Source of the DNA: Sedimentisphaerales bacterium | Lineage (GTDB): Bacteria; Planctomycetota; Phycisphaerae; Sedimentisphaerales; SG8-4 | Reading direction: 5' to 3' | Length of the DNA stretch: 43,067 nucleotides | NCBI GenBank assembly: GCA_016928975.1 | Contig: JAFGJR010000140.1 | Location: 1 to 43,067 of the forward strand | Shown here: piece after piece, positions 33,549 to 42,673 of the stretch | How positions within the stretch are numbered: position 1 is the first letter of the stretch | Layout of the letters: the number at the start of each line of letters is the position of its first letter | Program-made: the position numbers and the translations under genes | Notes under the pieces: model-generated | Databases searched by the model: none | Seen by the model: the letters and a program-made list of their open reading frames with translations, nothing else | Told to the model about the DNA's origin: nothing

Positions 33549-33778
33549 CTGCGGTCTCCTACTTGTAGGGACGCAACCTCTTGCGTCTGGGTCCATTCCA
33601 TGGCGATTCTCAGGAAGCCACCAGTGTACCGGGCTTGGCGGTCCGGTCAACCCAAAACTCCCGCCACGCTTGGGCGGCATACACAGGTGCAGCCGGTCAG
33701 CCGGGCTGCGGCCTGGGGGGTAACAGACGTGGGTCTTTAGACCGATCTGGGATGCAGTGAGCTCAGCGCGTGAGCTAT

Positions 33779-35047
33779 TTAGCGGCCGGCGTGAGCGCCT
33801 GCCAGGCCGCGTCGGCCGCGACTGAAGCGAGGTCTCTTCGAGGCCCTGCGGGCGCGGAGGACCTGTCGTTGCGCCTTCGCCCGCTGTGGGCTCTGGGACA
33901 GGACGGCGGCGAAATGGGCACAGGTGAAGCCATCATACTCCTGGAGCTTGATCCGGTTTCCGATGAACCGTTCGATCCTCGATAGTTGGTCTCTCTCGTC
34001 GGGCGAGACGAGCGTGATGGCGTCGCCGGTGGCGGTAGCCCGTCCGGTGCGTCCGATCCGGTGGATATAGTCCTCCGCGTACGCCGGCACGTCGAAATTG
34101 ACGACATGCGAGATCCCGCGGACGTCGATGCCGCGAGCGGCGATATCGGTAGCGACCATGACCTGGTATTTGCCGCTGCGGAAGCCGTCGAGGGCACGTT
34201 GCCGCTGTGCCTGACTGCGTCCGGAGTGGATCGCCACGGAGTTGACGCCGGCCCGCTCCAGCTTGCGATGGATCTTGTCCGCCCCGTGCTTGGTGCGCGA
34301 GAAGACCAGCACGCTGTACATCGGCTTGTTCTGGAGCATGTGCACGAGCAGGTCCAGCTTCTGGTCCCTGTTGACGGCGTGCACGCACTGCGTGATCGTC
34401 TCGATCGGGTTGTGCTGCTCGCCGATCTCGATCATCAGCGGAGACTGCTGGATGCCGGCAGCGAGGCGTTGCACCTCCGGCGGGATCGTGGCGGAGAAGA
34501 GCATCGTCTGGCGCCGCGTTGGCACGGCCGCGACAATCTTCTGCACGTCCGCGATGAAGCCCATGTCGAACATGCGGTCGGCTTCATCGAGCACAAGCAC
34601 TTCCACCGACCGCAGGTCGATGGAGTGTCGCCGCATGTGATCCATCAGTCGCCCCGGCGTGGCCACGACGATATCGACGCCGCGACGCAGGGCATCGAGC
34701 TGCCTGTTCATGCTCACGCCGCCGTATACGGCCAGCGTTCGCACGCTCGTGAACTTCCCGTACGTTCGGATCGACCGCTCGATCTGCACCGCCAGCTCAC
34801 GCGTCGGTGTGAGGATCAGTGATTTGATGATTCGCCCCTTCCCCATCCCGCCTCGAAGAAGCCGGTCCAGGATGGGCAGAACGAAAGCCGCTGTCTTGCC
34901 GGTGCCGGTCTTGGCACATCCGATAATATCCTGGTCGCTGAGGGCCGCCGGGATCGCCTGGGATTGAATCTCTGTGGGGGTCGTATAACCGCTGGCTTGA
35001 ATCCCACGCACCAACGGCTCGGAAAGACCCATCGTTCTGAATGCCAT
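33779..35047 (-). CDS. DEAD-box ATP-dependent RNA helicase (RhlE-like)
   Basis: A 422-residue DEAD-box helicase with all core motifs: Q motif (GYTTPTEIQSQAIPAAL), Walker A AKTGTGKTAAFVLP, LILTPTRELAVQIE, ATPGRLMDH, VLDEADRMFDMGF, SATIPPE, the second RecA domain with VATDIAARGIDV and HRIGRTGRATATGD. A basic tail of about 45 residues (RAKAQRQVLRARRASKRPR) likely binds RNA. It unwinds short duplexes in ribosome assembly or RNA decay and could assist the RNase E/G found elsewhere in the window. It starts at ATG 35047; its upstream region is shared with the divergent radical SAM gene. Confidence 0.95.
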   Translation of the reverse strand: MAFRTMGLSEPLVRGIQASGYTTPTEIQSQAIPAALSDQDIIGCAKTGTGKTAAFVLPILDRLLRGGMGKGRIIKSLILTPTRELAVQIERSIRTYGKFTSVRTLAVYGGVSMNRQLDALRRGVDIVVATPGRLMDHMRRHSIDLRSVEVLVLDEADRMFDMGFIADVQKIVAAVPTRRQTMLFSATIPPEVQRLAAGIQQSPLMIEIGEQHNPIETITQCVHAVNRDQKLDLLVHMLQNKPMYSVLVFSRTKHGADKIHRKLERAGVNSVAIHSGRSQAQRQRALDGFRSGKYQVMVATDIAARGIDVRGISHVVNFDVPAYAEDYIHRIGRTGRATATGDAITLVSPDERDQLSRIERFIGNRIKLQEYDGFTCAHFAAVLSQSPQRAKAQRQVLRARRASKRPRFSRGRRGLAGAHAGR

Positions 35048-35567
35048 CAACAGAAAACCCTAACAAGTACTCTGAAACCACGTCCGAACACAGAGACCAA
35101 CGAGAGCGAGCGTGCTGAGAAGTGGCTTTCGAAGTACATGCGGGATCGCGACGTGCCGTTCCTGCCGAAAACTACATCCCATGGGCGTGTAGTACGCCTA
35201 CCTCCTGTGATCCTACAATTGTCATACTACCACAAGGATATCACCATTGTTCCTGGAAATCAAGAACATTCGTGAATTTGTCCGATCGATTGTCGGCGAA
35301 ACGACAGACAGCCACCGCGCAGTGCTCATAATCTCGTATCGGCCGTGAAACGGCCGACATGCGGAAGAATCTGCAAAATCCGGCAAGTATGTGAAAAATA
35401 GAGAGGTTACGGCCCGTTTTGAGCTTTTTTCCAGGTCGCCAGACTGTTAGAATCGCCGATCAATAAAGACTGACAGCCGTACATCATCAGGATGCCAGCA
35501 TCATTCATGACATCGTGAAAATGCCGCTTTTCCTGAGAAGATGACACCAGTGAACGGAGAAATGATC
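35048..35567. other. Divergent intergenic region with two hairpins
   Basis: This 520-nt region separates the helicase (leftward) from the second radical SAM gene (rightward). It contains TGTCG/GCGAAA/CGACA (35291-35306) and the perfect 8-bp hairpin TCGGCCGT/GAA/ACGGCCGA (35339-35357). On the minus strand, TTGATT, 17 bp, TATCCT is a weak promoter candidate for the helicase. No clear promoter for the rightward gene, no coding sequence and no known riboswitch was recognised. Confidence 0.4.
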
Positions 35568-36983
35568 TTGAGAATATTACTGGTTCAACCCGATGGGCCC
35601 AAAGGGGTCGGCTTTCGCACCGTCGCCCTGTCGGAACCGCTGCACCTGGAAATGGTCGCGGCCGTGGTCCCGGAGCATGATGTCCGTATCCTCGACATGC
35701 GCGTGGACGACGATCTTGACGCCGTGCTGTGCGAGTTTGCGCCGGAGATGGTCGCGGTCACCGCGCTCACTCCTGAGGTCTACGCCGCACAGAACGTATT
35801 GCAGCAGGTCAAGTCGTTCTCCTCGGAGATATTCACGGTTGTGGGGGGGCACCATGCGACGCTTCTGCCGCGGGATTTCTTCGTCCCCCAGGTGGATGCC
35901 GTCGCGATTGGCGAGGCCGAGCTCATGTTCAGGGAATTGGTGCAGGCGGCGTCGAATCGGCGAGGCTTGGATGCTGTCCCTGACATTGTCTGGCGGGACG
36001 ACGAGGCGTGGATTTCCAACTCGCGGTCCGATGCCCGCGTCGACCTGGCCCATTTGCCTCTGCCGCGACGGGATCTGACGAAATCCTACCGGGACGAGTA
36101 CTTCTTCATGTTCCACAAGCCAGACACTTCCGTGGCCACATCAAGAGGCTGTCCCTTCCGGTGCAACTTCTGCAGCGTCCACGAGTTCCACCGGGGCGCC
36201 GTCAACCAGATGCCCGCTGGCAGGGTCCTATCGGAGCTTGCCACAATCCAGACCGAACACGTCACGTTCGTCGACGACAATTTTCTGGTGAATTGCAGCC
36301 GCGAGAACGAGATTGCCGACCGGATCCGATCGGAGGGCATCCACAAGAGATACGCGATGGAGTGCCGCACAGATTCCATTGTGAGGCATCCCGAGCTGAT
36401 CGAGAAGTGGGTGGGTGTTGGACTGCATGGCGTGCTGTTGGGGCTGGAGGGGGGCTCCGACGAAGTGCTCCAGAGCGTCAACAAACGGTGCAACGTGGAC
36501 ACGAACAATGAGGCCATCCGGATTCTCCAGGACCACGGTGTGATCATCTGGGGCGCCTTCCTCGTGGATCCGGACTGGACGGAGGATGACTTCAAGCGGC
36601 TCGGTGACTACGTTCGCGAGAAGCGGATCACGCACACCCAGTTCACGATTCTCACTCCGTTACCCGGGACGCAACTCTATCGTCGCCGCTGCCACGAGCT
36701 CCTGACCGACGACTACTCCTGCTTCGACACACTGCACGCGGTCCTGCCTACCCGCCTGCCGCGAGAGACCTTCTACCGCCATTTCGCCGATCTGTACCGG
36801 CAGTATGACATCGGGCCCTACGTGGACCTGGTGCGGGCGGGCAAGATGACCCTCGACGACTGCAAGCGAGGCAAGAGGATGCTGGACGTCATGGCCGACT
36901 GGGAGCGATACGTCGAGGCAGATCCCATCCTCGGTCATCCGGCACCCGAGTCCCACCTGTGGTCTTCCACCTCGGCATATTAA
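35568..36983 (+). CDS. B12-binding radical SAM protein, possible methylase
   Basis: A roughly 471-residue class B radical SAM enzyme. The cobalamin domain covers residues 1-130 (RILLVQPDGPKGVGFRTVAL; IFTVVGGHHATLLPRDFF; VDAVAIGEAELMF). The 4Fe-4S motif is CPFRCNFC, with Cys195, Cys199 and Cys202, followed by THVTFVDDN-like HVTFVDDNFLV and VGLHGVLLGLEGGSDEVLQS. The layout resembles the HpnR hopanoid C-3 methylase group and other lipid or cofactor methylases; the substrate is not known and no hopanoid genes are near. TTG 35568 has GGAG 8 nt upstream; ATG 35541 and ATG 35562 are in frame but badly spaced. Its stop overlaps that of the convergent LRR gene. Confidence 0.83.
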   Translation: MRILLVQPDGPKGVGFRTVALSEPLHLEMVAAVVPEHDVRILDMRVDDDLDAVLCEFAPEMVAVTALTPEVYAAQNVLQQVKSFSSEIFTVVGGHHATLLPRDFFVPQVDAVAIGEAELMFRELVQAASNRRGLDAVPDIVWRDDEAWISNSRSDARVDLAHLPLPRRDLTKSYRDEYFFMFHKPDTSVATSRGCPFRCNFCSVHEFHRGAVNQMPAGRVLSELATIQTEHVTFVDDNFLVNCSRENEIADRIRSEGIHKRYAMECRTDSIVRHPELIEKWVGVGLHGVLLGLEGGSDEVLQSVNKRCNVDTNNEAIRILQDHGVIIWGAFLVDPDWTEDDFKRLGDYVREKRITHTQFTILTPLPGTQLYRRRCHELLTDDYSCFDTLHAVLPTRLPRETFYRHFADLYRQYDIGPYVDLVRAGKMTLDDCKRGKRMLDVMADWERYVEADPILGHPAPESHLWSSTSAY

Positions 36984-39649
36984 GGGTTCTTCGACGTGCG
37001 GCTGTCGCGGACGATCCCCATCGCCTGGCCGGAGTCCCATTGCGGCGGGTAGGCGTACCAGGCCACCCCTTCGAGCGTCCAGACCTGCGAGAAGTGGCTG
37101 ACGAGGTTGTCCCGCTCGGCTTCGCTGCTCGTGTAGAAGTGGCAGCCCAGCGTGCCGGACCAGAAGCGATACACCGGACAGGTGTCCGCCGGCTGCCGGC
37201 CTTCGCCGAACGCGTGGAACGCGACTCCCTCCAGGGTCCAGACCCCCGGGAAGTCCCTGACCAGCATGTTCTTCTCCTCCTCGCTGATCGTGTAGAAATG
37301 GGACGACAGCGTCGGTGACCAGAAGCGGTAGACGGGGACGGCGTTCGGATCTCGGGCCTCCATCAGCGTGAAATAGGCGATACCCTCAAACGTCCAGATA
37401 CCGGAAAAGACGTCAACCAAGGTCTGCTTCTCTTCGGCGCCGGTCGTGAAGAAGTGCGACTCCAGGACGGGCGACCAGAAACGGTAGACGGGAGCGGTTC
37501 CATGGGCGGTTCCCGGGCCGATGATGATATCGTCGATCACTGCGGAACCGTGCTCGTCCACACGGAACTCGATCGACCGGACCTCGGCTCCTATGGGGTC
37601 GAACGCGGGGATCGTCTGCAAGTCGTGCAACACGTTCCGCTGGTAGTAGATGCCTGTGGGGTCCAGGAAGATCTCTCGATAGGTGTCGCCGAAGTTCGCG
37701 TTAGGAGCGTTGGCGACGGCCGCCGGGGCGCGTTGCAGGACGTAGGCGAGCACGTTGCCCTTGTCGTCGCTGAGCAGCAGCGACACGTTGTCGAAACACG
37801 GGGCAATCCGGCAGTCTTCTCTCGATTCATTCGACTTCGGGTCATCCAGCAGCCCCACCTCATAGAAGGACAGGACCGTGTTGGCGTCGACAGGGACGGC
37901 AAAGCCAGGATTGACCAGGGCCGCTTCCGTCAGCGAGGTGGACATGATGTCCGAGCACGCGCTTCGGCTGTCGTTCGAAGTGAGCAGCAGAGCGTGACCA
38001 CTTTCGAGCTGGAGGACCTCTGCCCTCTGTGGCGTCGGTCCGCACATGGTGGACAACGATACCGCATCCTCCGGGAACCAGACGCCCTCGTCGCCGCTGA
38101 TGAACTGAGCTTTGCAGGGCTCATAGCCTCTCACCGTGGCCGTCTCCCAGCTCTCATGAAAGAGCCGCAGCAGCTCGAAGGTCGCGCGCAGCGTGCCCCC
38201 TTCGTTGAGGATCACACGGGTCTGGCCCAAGCGGGGGTCGGCGATGTCTTTCCTGTCGACGACCGTTCCCTTCCAGCGGGCGAAGCGATAACCGGGATTC
38301 GGCGTCGCTTCCACCGGCACGGTAGCGCCCCGCTCATAGGCGAACGACCCTATGCCCGGCCGTGTGACCGTACCGCCCTGGCCGCACGTGACCGAGAGGG
38401 TCTGCGGGTTCTGAGCGAAATGCGCCTCGATTTGATAGTCGGCTGTCAGTCTGAACGCGATCGTGCTCTCGACGGAGGCGATCGTGCCGGTCCACGCGGT
38501 GAAGAACCACGCTGCGTTTGGAACAGCGGTCATCTCCACCTCGCTGCCGTGATCGAGCACGTGCGACCCGGGCCCCGTCAACGTCCTGGATGACGCTTCG
38601 AATACGACCTCCGCCGTCACGGTCCCTCCCTCCCCCGACAGCATCGTCAGGGTATGCTGATTCGCCACGAAGTTCGCCTTGAGCGTGTAGCCATCGTCTA
38701 CCGTGACAGTCGTGCTTTCCGAGGTGGGATCGGTCACCATGCCTGCGTCCGCCGCCGTCCCGGTCCAGCCTGCAAAATGCCACCCGCTCTGGGCCGTCGC
38801 AACCACAGGCACTATAGTCCCCGTATCGTAGTTGAACGATCCCTCGCCGGGGTCCGTGACGGATCCGCCGGCCGTCGCAGAGATCGTCAGCGTGCATCGA
38901 TCGATGCAGGGGTCATAATGGAGCGTCATGTCCCCGTTGTTCGCAAAAATCTGCGGAATATGGATCGTGCATGCCTCACGATTCAACGGGTTGGCCCGGA
39001 GATAGAGCTCCGTCAGATGGGTCAGTCCGACCAGCGGCGAGAGGTCGCGGATCTGATTCTCCCCCAGGTCCAGGATGCTCAGATCGGCCAATCCAGCCAG
39101 CGGCGCGATGTCGGTGACTTGATTCTCTCCCAGGTACAGCGCCGTCAGATGGGTCAATCCAGCCACAAAGGAGATGTCGGAGATCTGGTTCCTGCCGAGG
39201 GACAGCCAGGTCAGGTTGGTCAACGCCGCCAGTGACGAGGCGTCGCTGATCTGGTTGCCCCACAGGCTCAGCAGCGTCAGATGGGTCAGTCCGGACAGGG
39301 ATGAGGCGTCGCTGACCTGATTGCCCCACAGGTCCAGGGACGTCAGGTGGATCAGCCCGGCCAGTGGCGACAGGTCGTTGACGCCATTGCCCTCCAATTG
39401 CAGCCGCGTCAGATTGGTCGCATATTCAAGACCCTTCAGATCGGTGACGCCCATGTGGTACGCGTTGAGGGATGTCAGCGCGAGCATGTCCGTGGGGGTG
39501 GGGTCGGTCTTGCCAAGCTCTGCCTCGACGGCGGCCCTGAGGTTGACGTCGCCGAAACGAACAGGGTCTTCCGCCGATGCCACCAGGGACAGACCCAGGG
39601 TCAGAGCCGCTGCCACCGCCAGAGGACTGAGAATCTGTTGTGTTCTCAT
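36980..39649 (-). CDS. Large secreted leucine-rich-repeat surface protein
   Basis: An 889-residue exported protein built from four blocks. A signal peptide (SPLAVAAALTLGLSLVASA) leads into about eight internalin-type 22-residue LRRs (LTSLDLWGNQVSDASSLSGL and similar, to about residue 225). Three InlB-like beta-repeats follow (LTISATAGGSVTDPGEGSF; GWHFAGWTG; PGYRFARWKG), then a LamG- or CUB-like region, and finally three DUF5648-like repeats starting at residues 721, 773 and 826 (VYRFWSP.LESHFFTTGAEE type, each ending WTxEGxAxxxx). Such proteins act in adhesion or recognition. ATG 39649 is set by AAGGTG 5 nt upstream and the signal peptide; the frame is open to 39760. A strong promoter lies 120 nt upstream. 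Confidence 0.88.
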   Translation of the reverse strand: MRTQQILSPLAVAAALTLGLSLVASAEDPVRFGDVNLRAAVEAELGKTDPTPTDMLALTSLNAYHMGVTDLKGLEYATNLTRLQLEGNGVNDLSPLAGLIHLTSLDLWGNQVSDASSLSGLTHLTLLSLWGNQISDASSLAALTNLTWLSLGRNQISDISFVAGLTHLTALYLGENQVTDIAPLAGLADLSILDLGENQIRDLSPLVGLTHLTELYLRANPLNREACTIHIPQIFANNGDMTLHYDPCIDRCTLTISATAGGSVTDPGEGSFNYDTGTIVPVVATAQSGWHFAGWTGTAADAGMVTDPTSESTTVTVDDGYTLKANFVANQHTLTMLSGEGGTVTAEVVFEASSRTLTGPGSHVLDHGSEVEMTAVPNAAWFFTAWTGTIASVESTIAFRLTADYQIEAHFAQNPQTLSVTCGQGGTVTRPGIGSFAYERGATVPVEATPNPGYRFARWKGTVVDRKDIADPRLGQTRVILNEGGTLRATFELLRLFHESWETATVRGYEPCKAQFISGDEGVWFPEDAVSLSTMCGPTPQRAEVLQLESGHALLLTSNDSRSACSDIMSTSLTEAALVNPGFAVPVDANTVLSFYEVGLLDDPKSNESREDCRIAPCFDNVSLLLSDDKGNVLAYVLQRAPAAVANAPNANFGDTYREIFLDPTGIYYQRNVLHDLQTIPAFDPIGAEVRSIEFRVDEHGSAVIDDIIIGPGTAHGTAPVYRFWSPVLESHFFTTGAEEKQTLVDVFSGIWTFEGIAYFTLMEARDPNAVPVYRFWSPTLSSHFYTISEEEKNMLVRDFPGVWTLEGVAFHAFGEGRQPADTCPVYRFWSGTLGCHFYTSSEAERDNLVSHFSQVWTLEGVAWYAYPPQWDSGQAMGIVRDSRTSKNP

Positions 39650-39775
39650 GGTACACCTTCCGGTTACCGGCCGATCCATCGACCGGCGATCCTTGTGTCC
39701 TTGTGCTTCGGCCGATCCGTTCCCGGCAATCCAGGTGCCATGCGAGGAAACCTCCTCCATAAGCCTCCATGTAAA

Positions 39776-39804
39776 AGTATATCAGACCACGGCAGCCGAG
39801 TCAA
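39776..39804 (-). promoter_or_regulatory. Sigma-70-type promoter of the LRR gene
   Basis: On the minus strand TTGACT (39804-39799), a 17-bp spacer and TATACT (39781-39776) give two hexamers with five of six consensus bases. Transcription would begin near 39769, leaving a 5' leader of about 120 nt before the ATG. Confidence 0.55.
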
Positions 39805-40260
39805 ACATTTTCGGGCCCAAGCCGTCCCGTCATGAAGCGGGCCTGCCGTGCAGCAAGATGCACACGGCAGAGCACTGCCATCGGTCCTGTAGTAAGACGG
39901 CAGACCGGCCGCGGCGTTACACTGGGATGATTCCGGCGGGGCAATGAAGATCGTCTCATATCAGAGATACGGGCGGATGACACGAGCGACAGGAAGGCAG
40001 GCAGGGGGGTTGAGGACGCCCCAGAACATCCCGGCTCTCGGACTTGTCGCCGGGACCGTCGGCGATGAGTTGTCGATTTCGCCCGTTCGTTCCGTGCCGC
40101 TTTCCACGCTTGTGCGTGTCTGATGATTCCCGCGTGGCCGGGCGGGTCTGAGAACCGGATGAGCCTTCGGGCCGTACAAAACGTTAAACCGCTATCGAGA
40201 ATCGGTCGATGCCATGTTCTGCCGCGACCGGAACGCGGCAAATGGGCAAAAAAAAATCGG
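39805..40260. other. Intergenic region without recognised features
   Basis: Between the leftward LRR promoter and the rightward kinase promoter lie about 450 nt. Open frames here are short, lack Shine-Dalgarno sites and show no family resemblance. An A-rich run (40249-40256) directly precedes the kinase promoter and may act as an UP-like element. Confidence 0.45.
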
Positions 40261-40312
40261 TTGACTTCACTATGGGTAAATCGATAATGACCACCCGGTG
40301 GTACTATTATCG
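40261..40312 (+). promoter_or_regulatory. Promoter with overlapping dyad, upstream of the second kinase
   Basis: TTGACT (40261-40266), 16 bp, GATAAT (40283-40288) form a good sigma-70-type promoter preceded by an A-tract. A dyad starts on the -10 box: CGATAAT at 40282-40288 is inverted as ATTATCG at 40306-40312, and between them CCACC-C-GGTGG forms an inner palindrome. Such a 31-bp symmetrical site over the start of transcription suggests an operator. The predicted leader to the ATG is about 95 nt. Confidence 0.5.
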
Positions 40313-40387
40313 GATGTGGCCGGTGGAGCCAGGGATCCGGCTCAGTGACGAAAGGATGCAGCGCGGGGGTTACCCCGCCGGGTACTG

Positions 40388-41617
40388 ATGACGGCAGAAA
40401 CAAGCTACGATTCGCTGTTCGGCAAGCTCGCCGTAGAGCAGGGGCTCTGCACGGATGAAGAGCTTCGCCGTTCCATCCAGGAACTCAAGGAACGCCGCAA
40501 GGTCGATCCTCTCTTGCTCCAAGACCTGATGGTCGAGCTGGGCTACGTCACCGCCAGCCAGGCGGAGCGGCTCAAGACCAGCATCAAAGAGAGCAAGGTC
40601 GCCGCTCAACAGATCCCCGGCTACAAGATCATCGGCAAAGTCGGGGCCGGCGCGATGGCCGTCGTGTACAAGGCCAAGCAGATCAGCCTCAACCGCACCG
40701 TCGCGATCAAGGTCTTGCCTCGTCGCTTCAGCGAGAATCCCGAATACGTGCAGCGCTTCTACAAGGAAGGCCAGGCCGCCGGCAAGCTCAACCATCCGAA
40801 CATCGTGCAGGCCATCGACGTCGGCGAGGCAGGCGGCTACCACTACTTCGTCATGGAGTTCGTCGAGGGCAAGACCATCGCCGACGACATCAACGCCAGC
40901 CACATGTTCGGCGAGCAGGAAGCCATCGAGATCATCATCCAGGTCTGCCACGCTCTTCAGCACGCTCACTCCCACGGCCTGGTCCACCGCGACGTCAAGC
41001 CGAAGAACATCATGATCAACTCGCAGGGGGTTGTGAAACTGGCCGATATGGGTCTGGCTCGCGAGACGACGGACATCGAGGCCGCCCAGAGCGAGGAGGG
41101 CAAGGCTTACGGCACGCCGTACTACATCGCTCCCGAGCAGATCCGCGGCAAGATCGACATCGACGGCCGGGCCGACATCTACGGCCTTGGAGCCACCTTC
41201 TACAACATGGTCACCGGCCGCGTCCCCTTCACCGGAGACGACTCCGCCGAGATCATGAAGAAGCACCTCAAGGAGAAGCTCATCCCGCCGGACCACATCA
41301 ACACCTCTCTCTCCGCCGGCGTCTCCGAGGTCATCGAGATCATGATGGCCAAGCACCGCGAGGACCGCTACAACAACGTCGAGGAGCTGCTCCAGGACCT
41401 GGAAGCCTTGCGCCAGGGCCACCCGCCCCTCCAGGCCCACAAGCGCTTTGACGTTTCCATGCTCGAACAATTGGAGGAAGGCGACCTCGTAGAGCCTGAA
41501 GAGCACCCCGACGTCGATGAGGTCATCACCCGTTACCGCGTAGCCGTTCTGGTCCTGGCCTCCGTCACGGCCCTCTCCGTCCTCGCGATCATCCTGCTCT
41601 TAGCCTTCCGCCGCTGA
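40388..41617 (+). CDS. Tail-anchored Ser/Thr protein kinase
   Basis: A 409-residue kinase. Residues 8-70 form a helical module (SLFGKLAVEQGLCTDEELRR; LLLQDLMVELGYVTASQAER) seen in front of many planctomycete kinases. The kinase domain (about 78-340) has GAGAMAVVYKA, Lys108 in VAIKVLPRR, HRDVKPKN with Asp202 and the activation-loop end GTPYYIAPEQ. The DFG motif is changed to DMG (Asp220 kept). A C-terminal membrane helix (VAVLVLASVTALSVLAIILL) leaves only a few residues outside, so the kinase faces the cytoplasm and has no external sensor. No clear Shine-Dalgarno precedes the ATG. Its end overlaps a degenerate convergent gene by 18 bp. Confidence 0.93.
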   Translation: MTAETSYDSLFGKLAVEQGLCTDEELRRSIQELKERRKVDPLLLQDLMVELGYVTASQAERLKTSIKESKVAAQQIPGYKIIGKVGAGAMAVVYKAKQISLNRTVAIKVLPRRFSENPEYVQRFYKEGQAAGKLNHPNIVQAIDVGEAGGYHYFVMEFVEGKTIADDINASHMFGEQEAIEIIIQVCHALQHAHSHGLVHRDVKPKNIMINSQGVVKLADMGLARETTDIEAAQSEEGKAYGTPYYIAPEQIRGKIDIDGRADIYGLGATFYNMVTGRVPFTGDDSAEIMKKHLKEKLIPPDHINTSLSAGVSEVIEIMMAKHREDRYNNVEELLQDLEALRQGHPPLQAHKRFDVSMLEQLEEGDLVEPEEHPDVDEVITRYRVAVLVLASVTALSVLAIILLLAFRR

Positions 41618-42199
41618 CCGCTTCGCTCCGGCTCCATGCACGTCCATCGGTTGGTACATACCCGATCCGGGCGGTGCCTCCATGTGGCCAAGGGCCTCGC
41701 CGAAGGCGACATATACTGCGTCGCTGCCCGTGACGGCCCCGCCCGCGTGTGTCGTGCTGGTCCGGTAGAACGGGTAGTCTGTTCTGCCGCCTTCATCGAC
41801 GATGGGCGTGACCGAAAAATTCGGATCGGCCGCAGCCGAATTCGTCGTGGCCGGGGACCGTGTGTAGTCCACGATGCTCTGCAACTCCTTGGCATCGGGC
41901 AGACGCCAATCGTTATAGCCGTGGTAACGCTCGCGGTTCTTCTGTTGCACACATGCCAGGGCATCCTGCCAGTCCATGCCGACGCCGCTGTCCGCCTGCG
42001 ACCACATGAGGCCCGTGGCGCGGTCGATGATAGTGCCGTCCGCGTTGTCCTGATAGGCCGGCTGCACGCCCGCATGCTGGTTGGTGGAATTGGCAACATG
42101 CGGAGGCCGAAGAGGAAAGAGGACGCCTCTCGGCGAATCCGTGTACCGTGTGCTCAATCGGGTTGATGGTCGGCCGCGTGCATTCCGCGAGGACGCCAA
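41600..42199 (-). pseudogene. Truncated DUF1566 (Lcl_C) protein remnant
   Basis: The frame encodes a recognisable DUF1566 domain: YQDNADGTIIDRATGLMWSQ, MDWQDALACVQQ, GYNDWRLPDAKELQSIVDYT, SDAVYVAFGEALGHM. Full-length relatives are secreted and continue past MDVHGAGAKRS with about 40 more residues; here the frame ends four residues later, inside the 3' end of the convergent kinase gene. Upstream of about 42100 the frame is not family-like and has no signal peptide or Shine-Dalgarno. Both ends are thus missing and the gene is most likely dead. Confidence 0.7.
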
Positions 42200-42278
42200 G
42201 TTCTTTACGCTCGAGCAGACTCTGGTGGAGGGCGTGGAACGGTGCCGGCGCTGGTTGGTTCGTGCGGACAGTCCGTGA
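42098..42278 (+). pseudogene. N-terminal fragment of a second RAYT transposase
   Basis: The segment reads MRRPKR in one frame and, after a frameshift near 42117, TPLGESVYRVLNRVDGRPRA, FREDAKFFTLEQTLVEGVER in the next. This matches the start of Y1/RAYT transposases (usual form: GxxYHVLNRxNGR...F, then a helix before the HUH motif). It stops at a TGA before any HUH motif, and no remainder was found downstream. It lies head-to-head with the DUF1566 remnant. Confidence 0.55.
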
Positions 42279-42315
42279 GCCGGTGGGGAAATCCCGTATG
42301 CTGGCCAGATTGTCC

Positions 42316-42343
42316 TTGACAGGAAAACAGCATGGGGTATGAT
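42316..42343 (+). promoter_or_regulatory. Consensus-like promoter without an evident gene
   Basis: TTGACA (perfect, 42316-42321), a 16-bp spacer and TATGAT (five of six, 42338-42343). Transcription would start near 42350 and run into 320 nt without a convincing coding sequence, so it may serve a non-coding transcript or be left from a lost gene. Confidence 0.45.
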
Positions 42344-42673
42344 AGGTGTACAACTTAATATGGATTCGCGAGGCCGGCCGGGGGGGAGGGCATCTCTCCC
42401 TGCGGATTGGGGCTGGCCTGAGTGCCATGGCCCAATCGGGTGGTTGGGGAGTCTGGCGCTTTGGGCTTGCGCCGTGGGTATGGCCCTTGTCCTTGCCGCA
42501 GGCTTGGCCGTGTGCGTGCCATAGGCGAGTCGTGCCGGGGCCGGAAGCGGAAGACTCCTGGCCTGGAGGGCCGCAATTCATGCCATACTACAGAGGAGCA
42601 GAATCAGACCGGCTAAGCACCAATCGCAGGCGCAACGCGAAAGGACGCTCGGCGACTTGCTGAGAGCAGTCTG
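42344..42673. other. Non-coding stretch after the orphan promoter
   Basis: About 330 nt of GC-rich DNA. All three rightward frames are partly open, but none shows a Shine-Dalgarno, conserved motif or balanced residue use. A transcript from the promoter at 42316 would cover it. No terminator was recognised. Confidence 0.4.
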
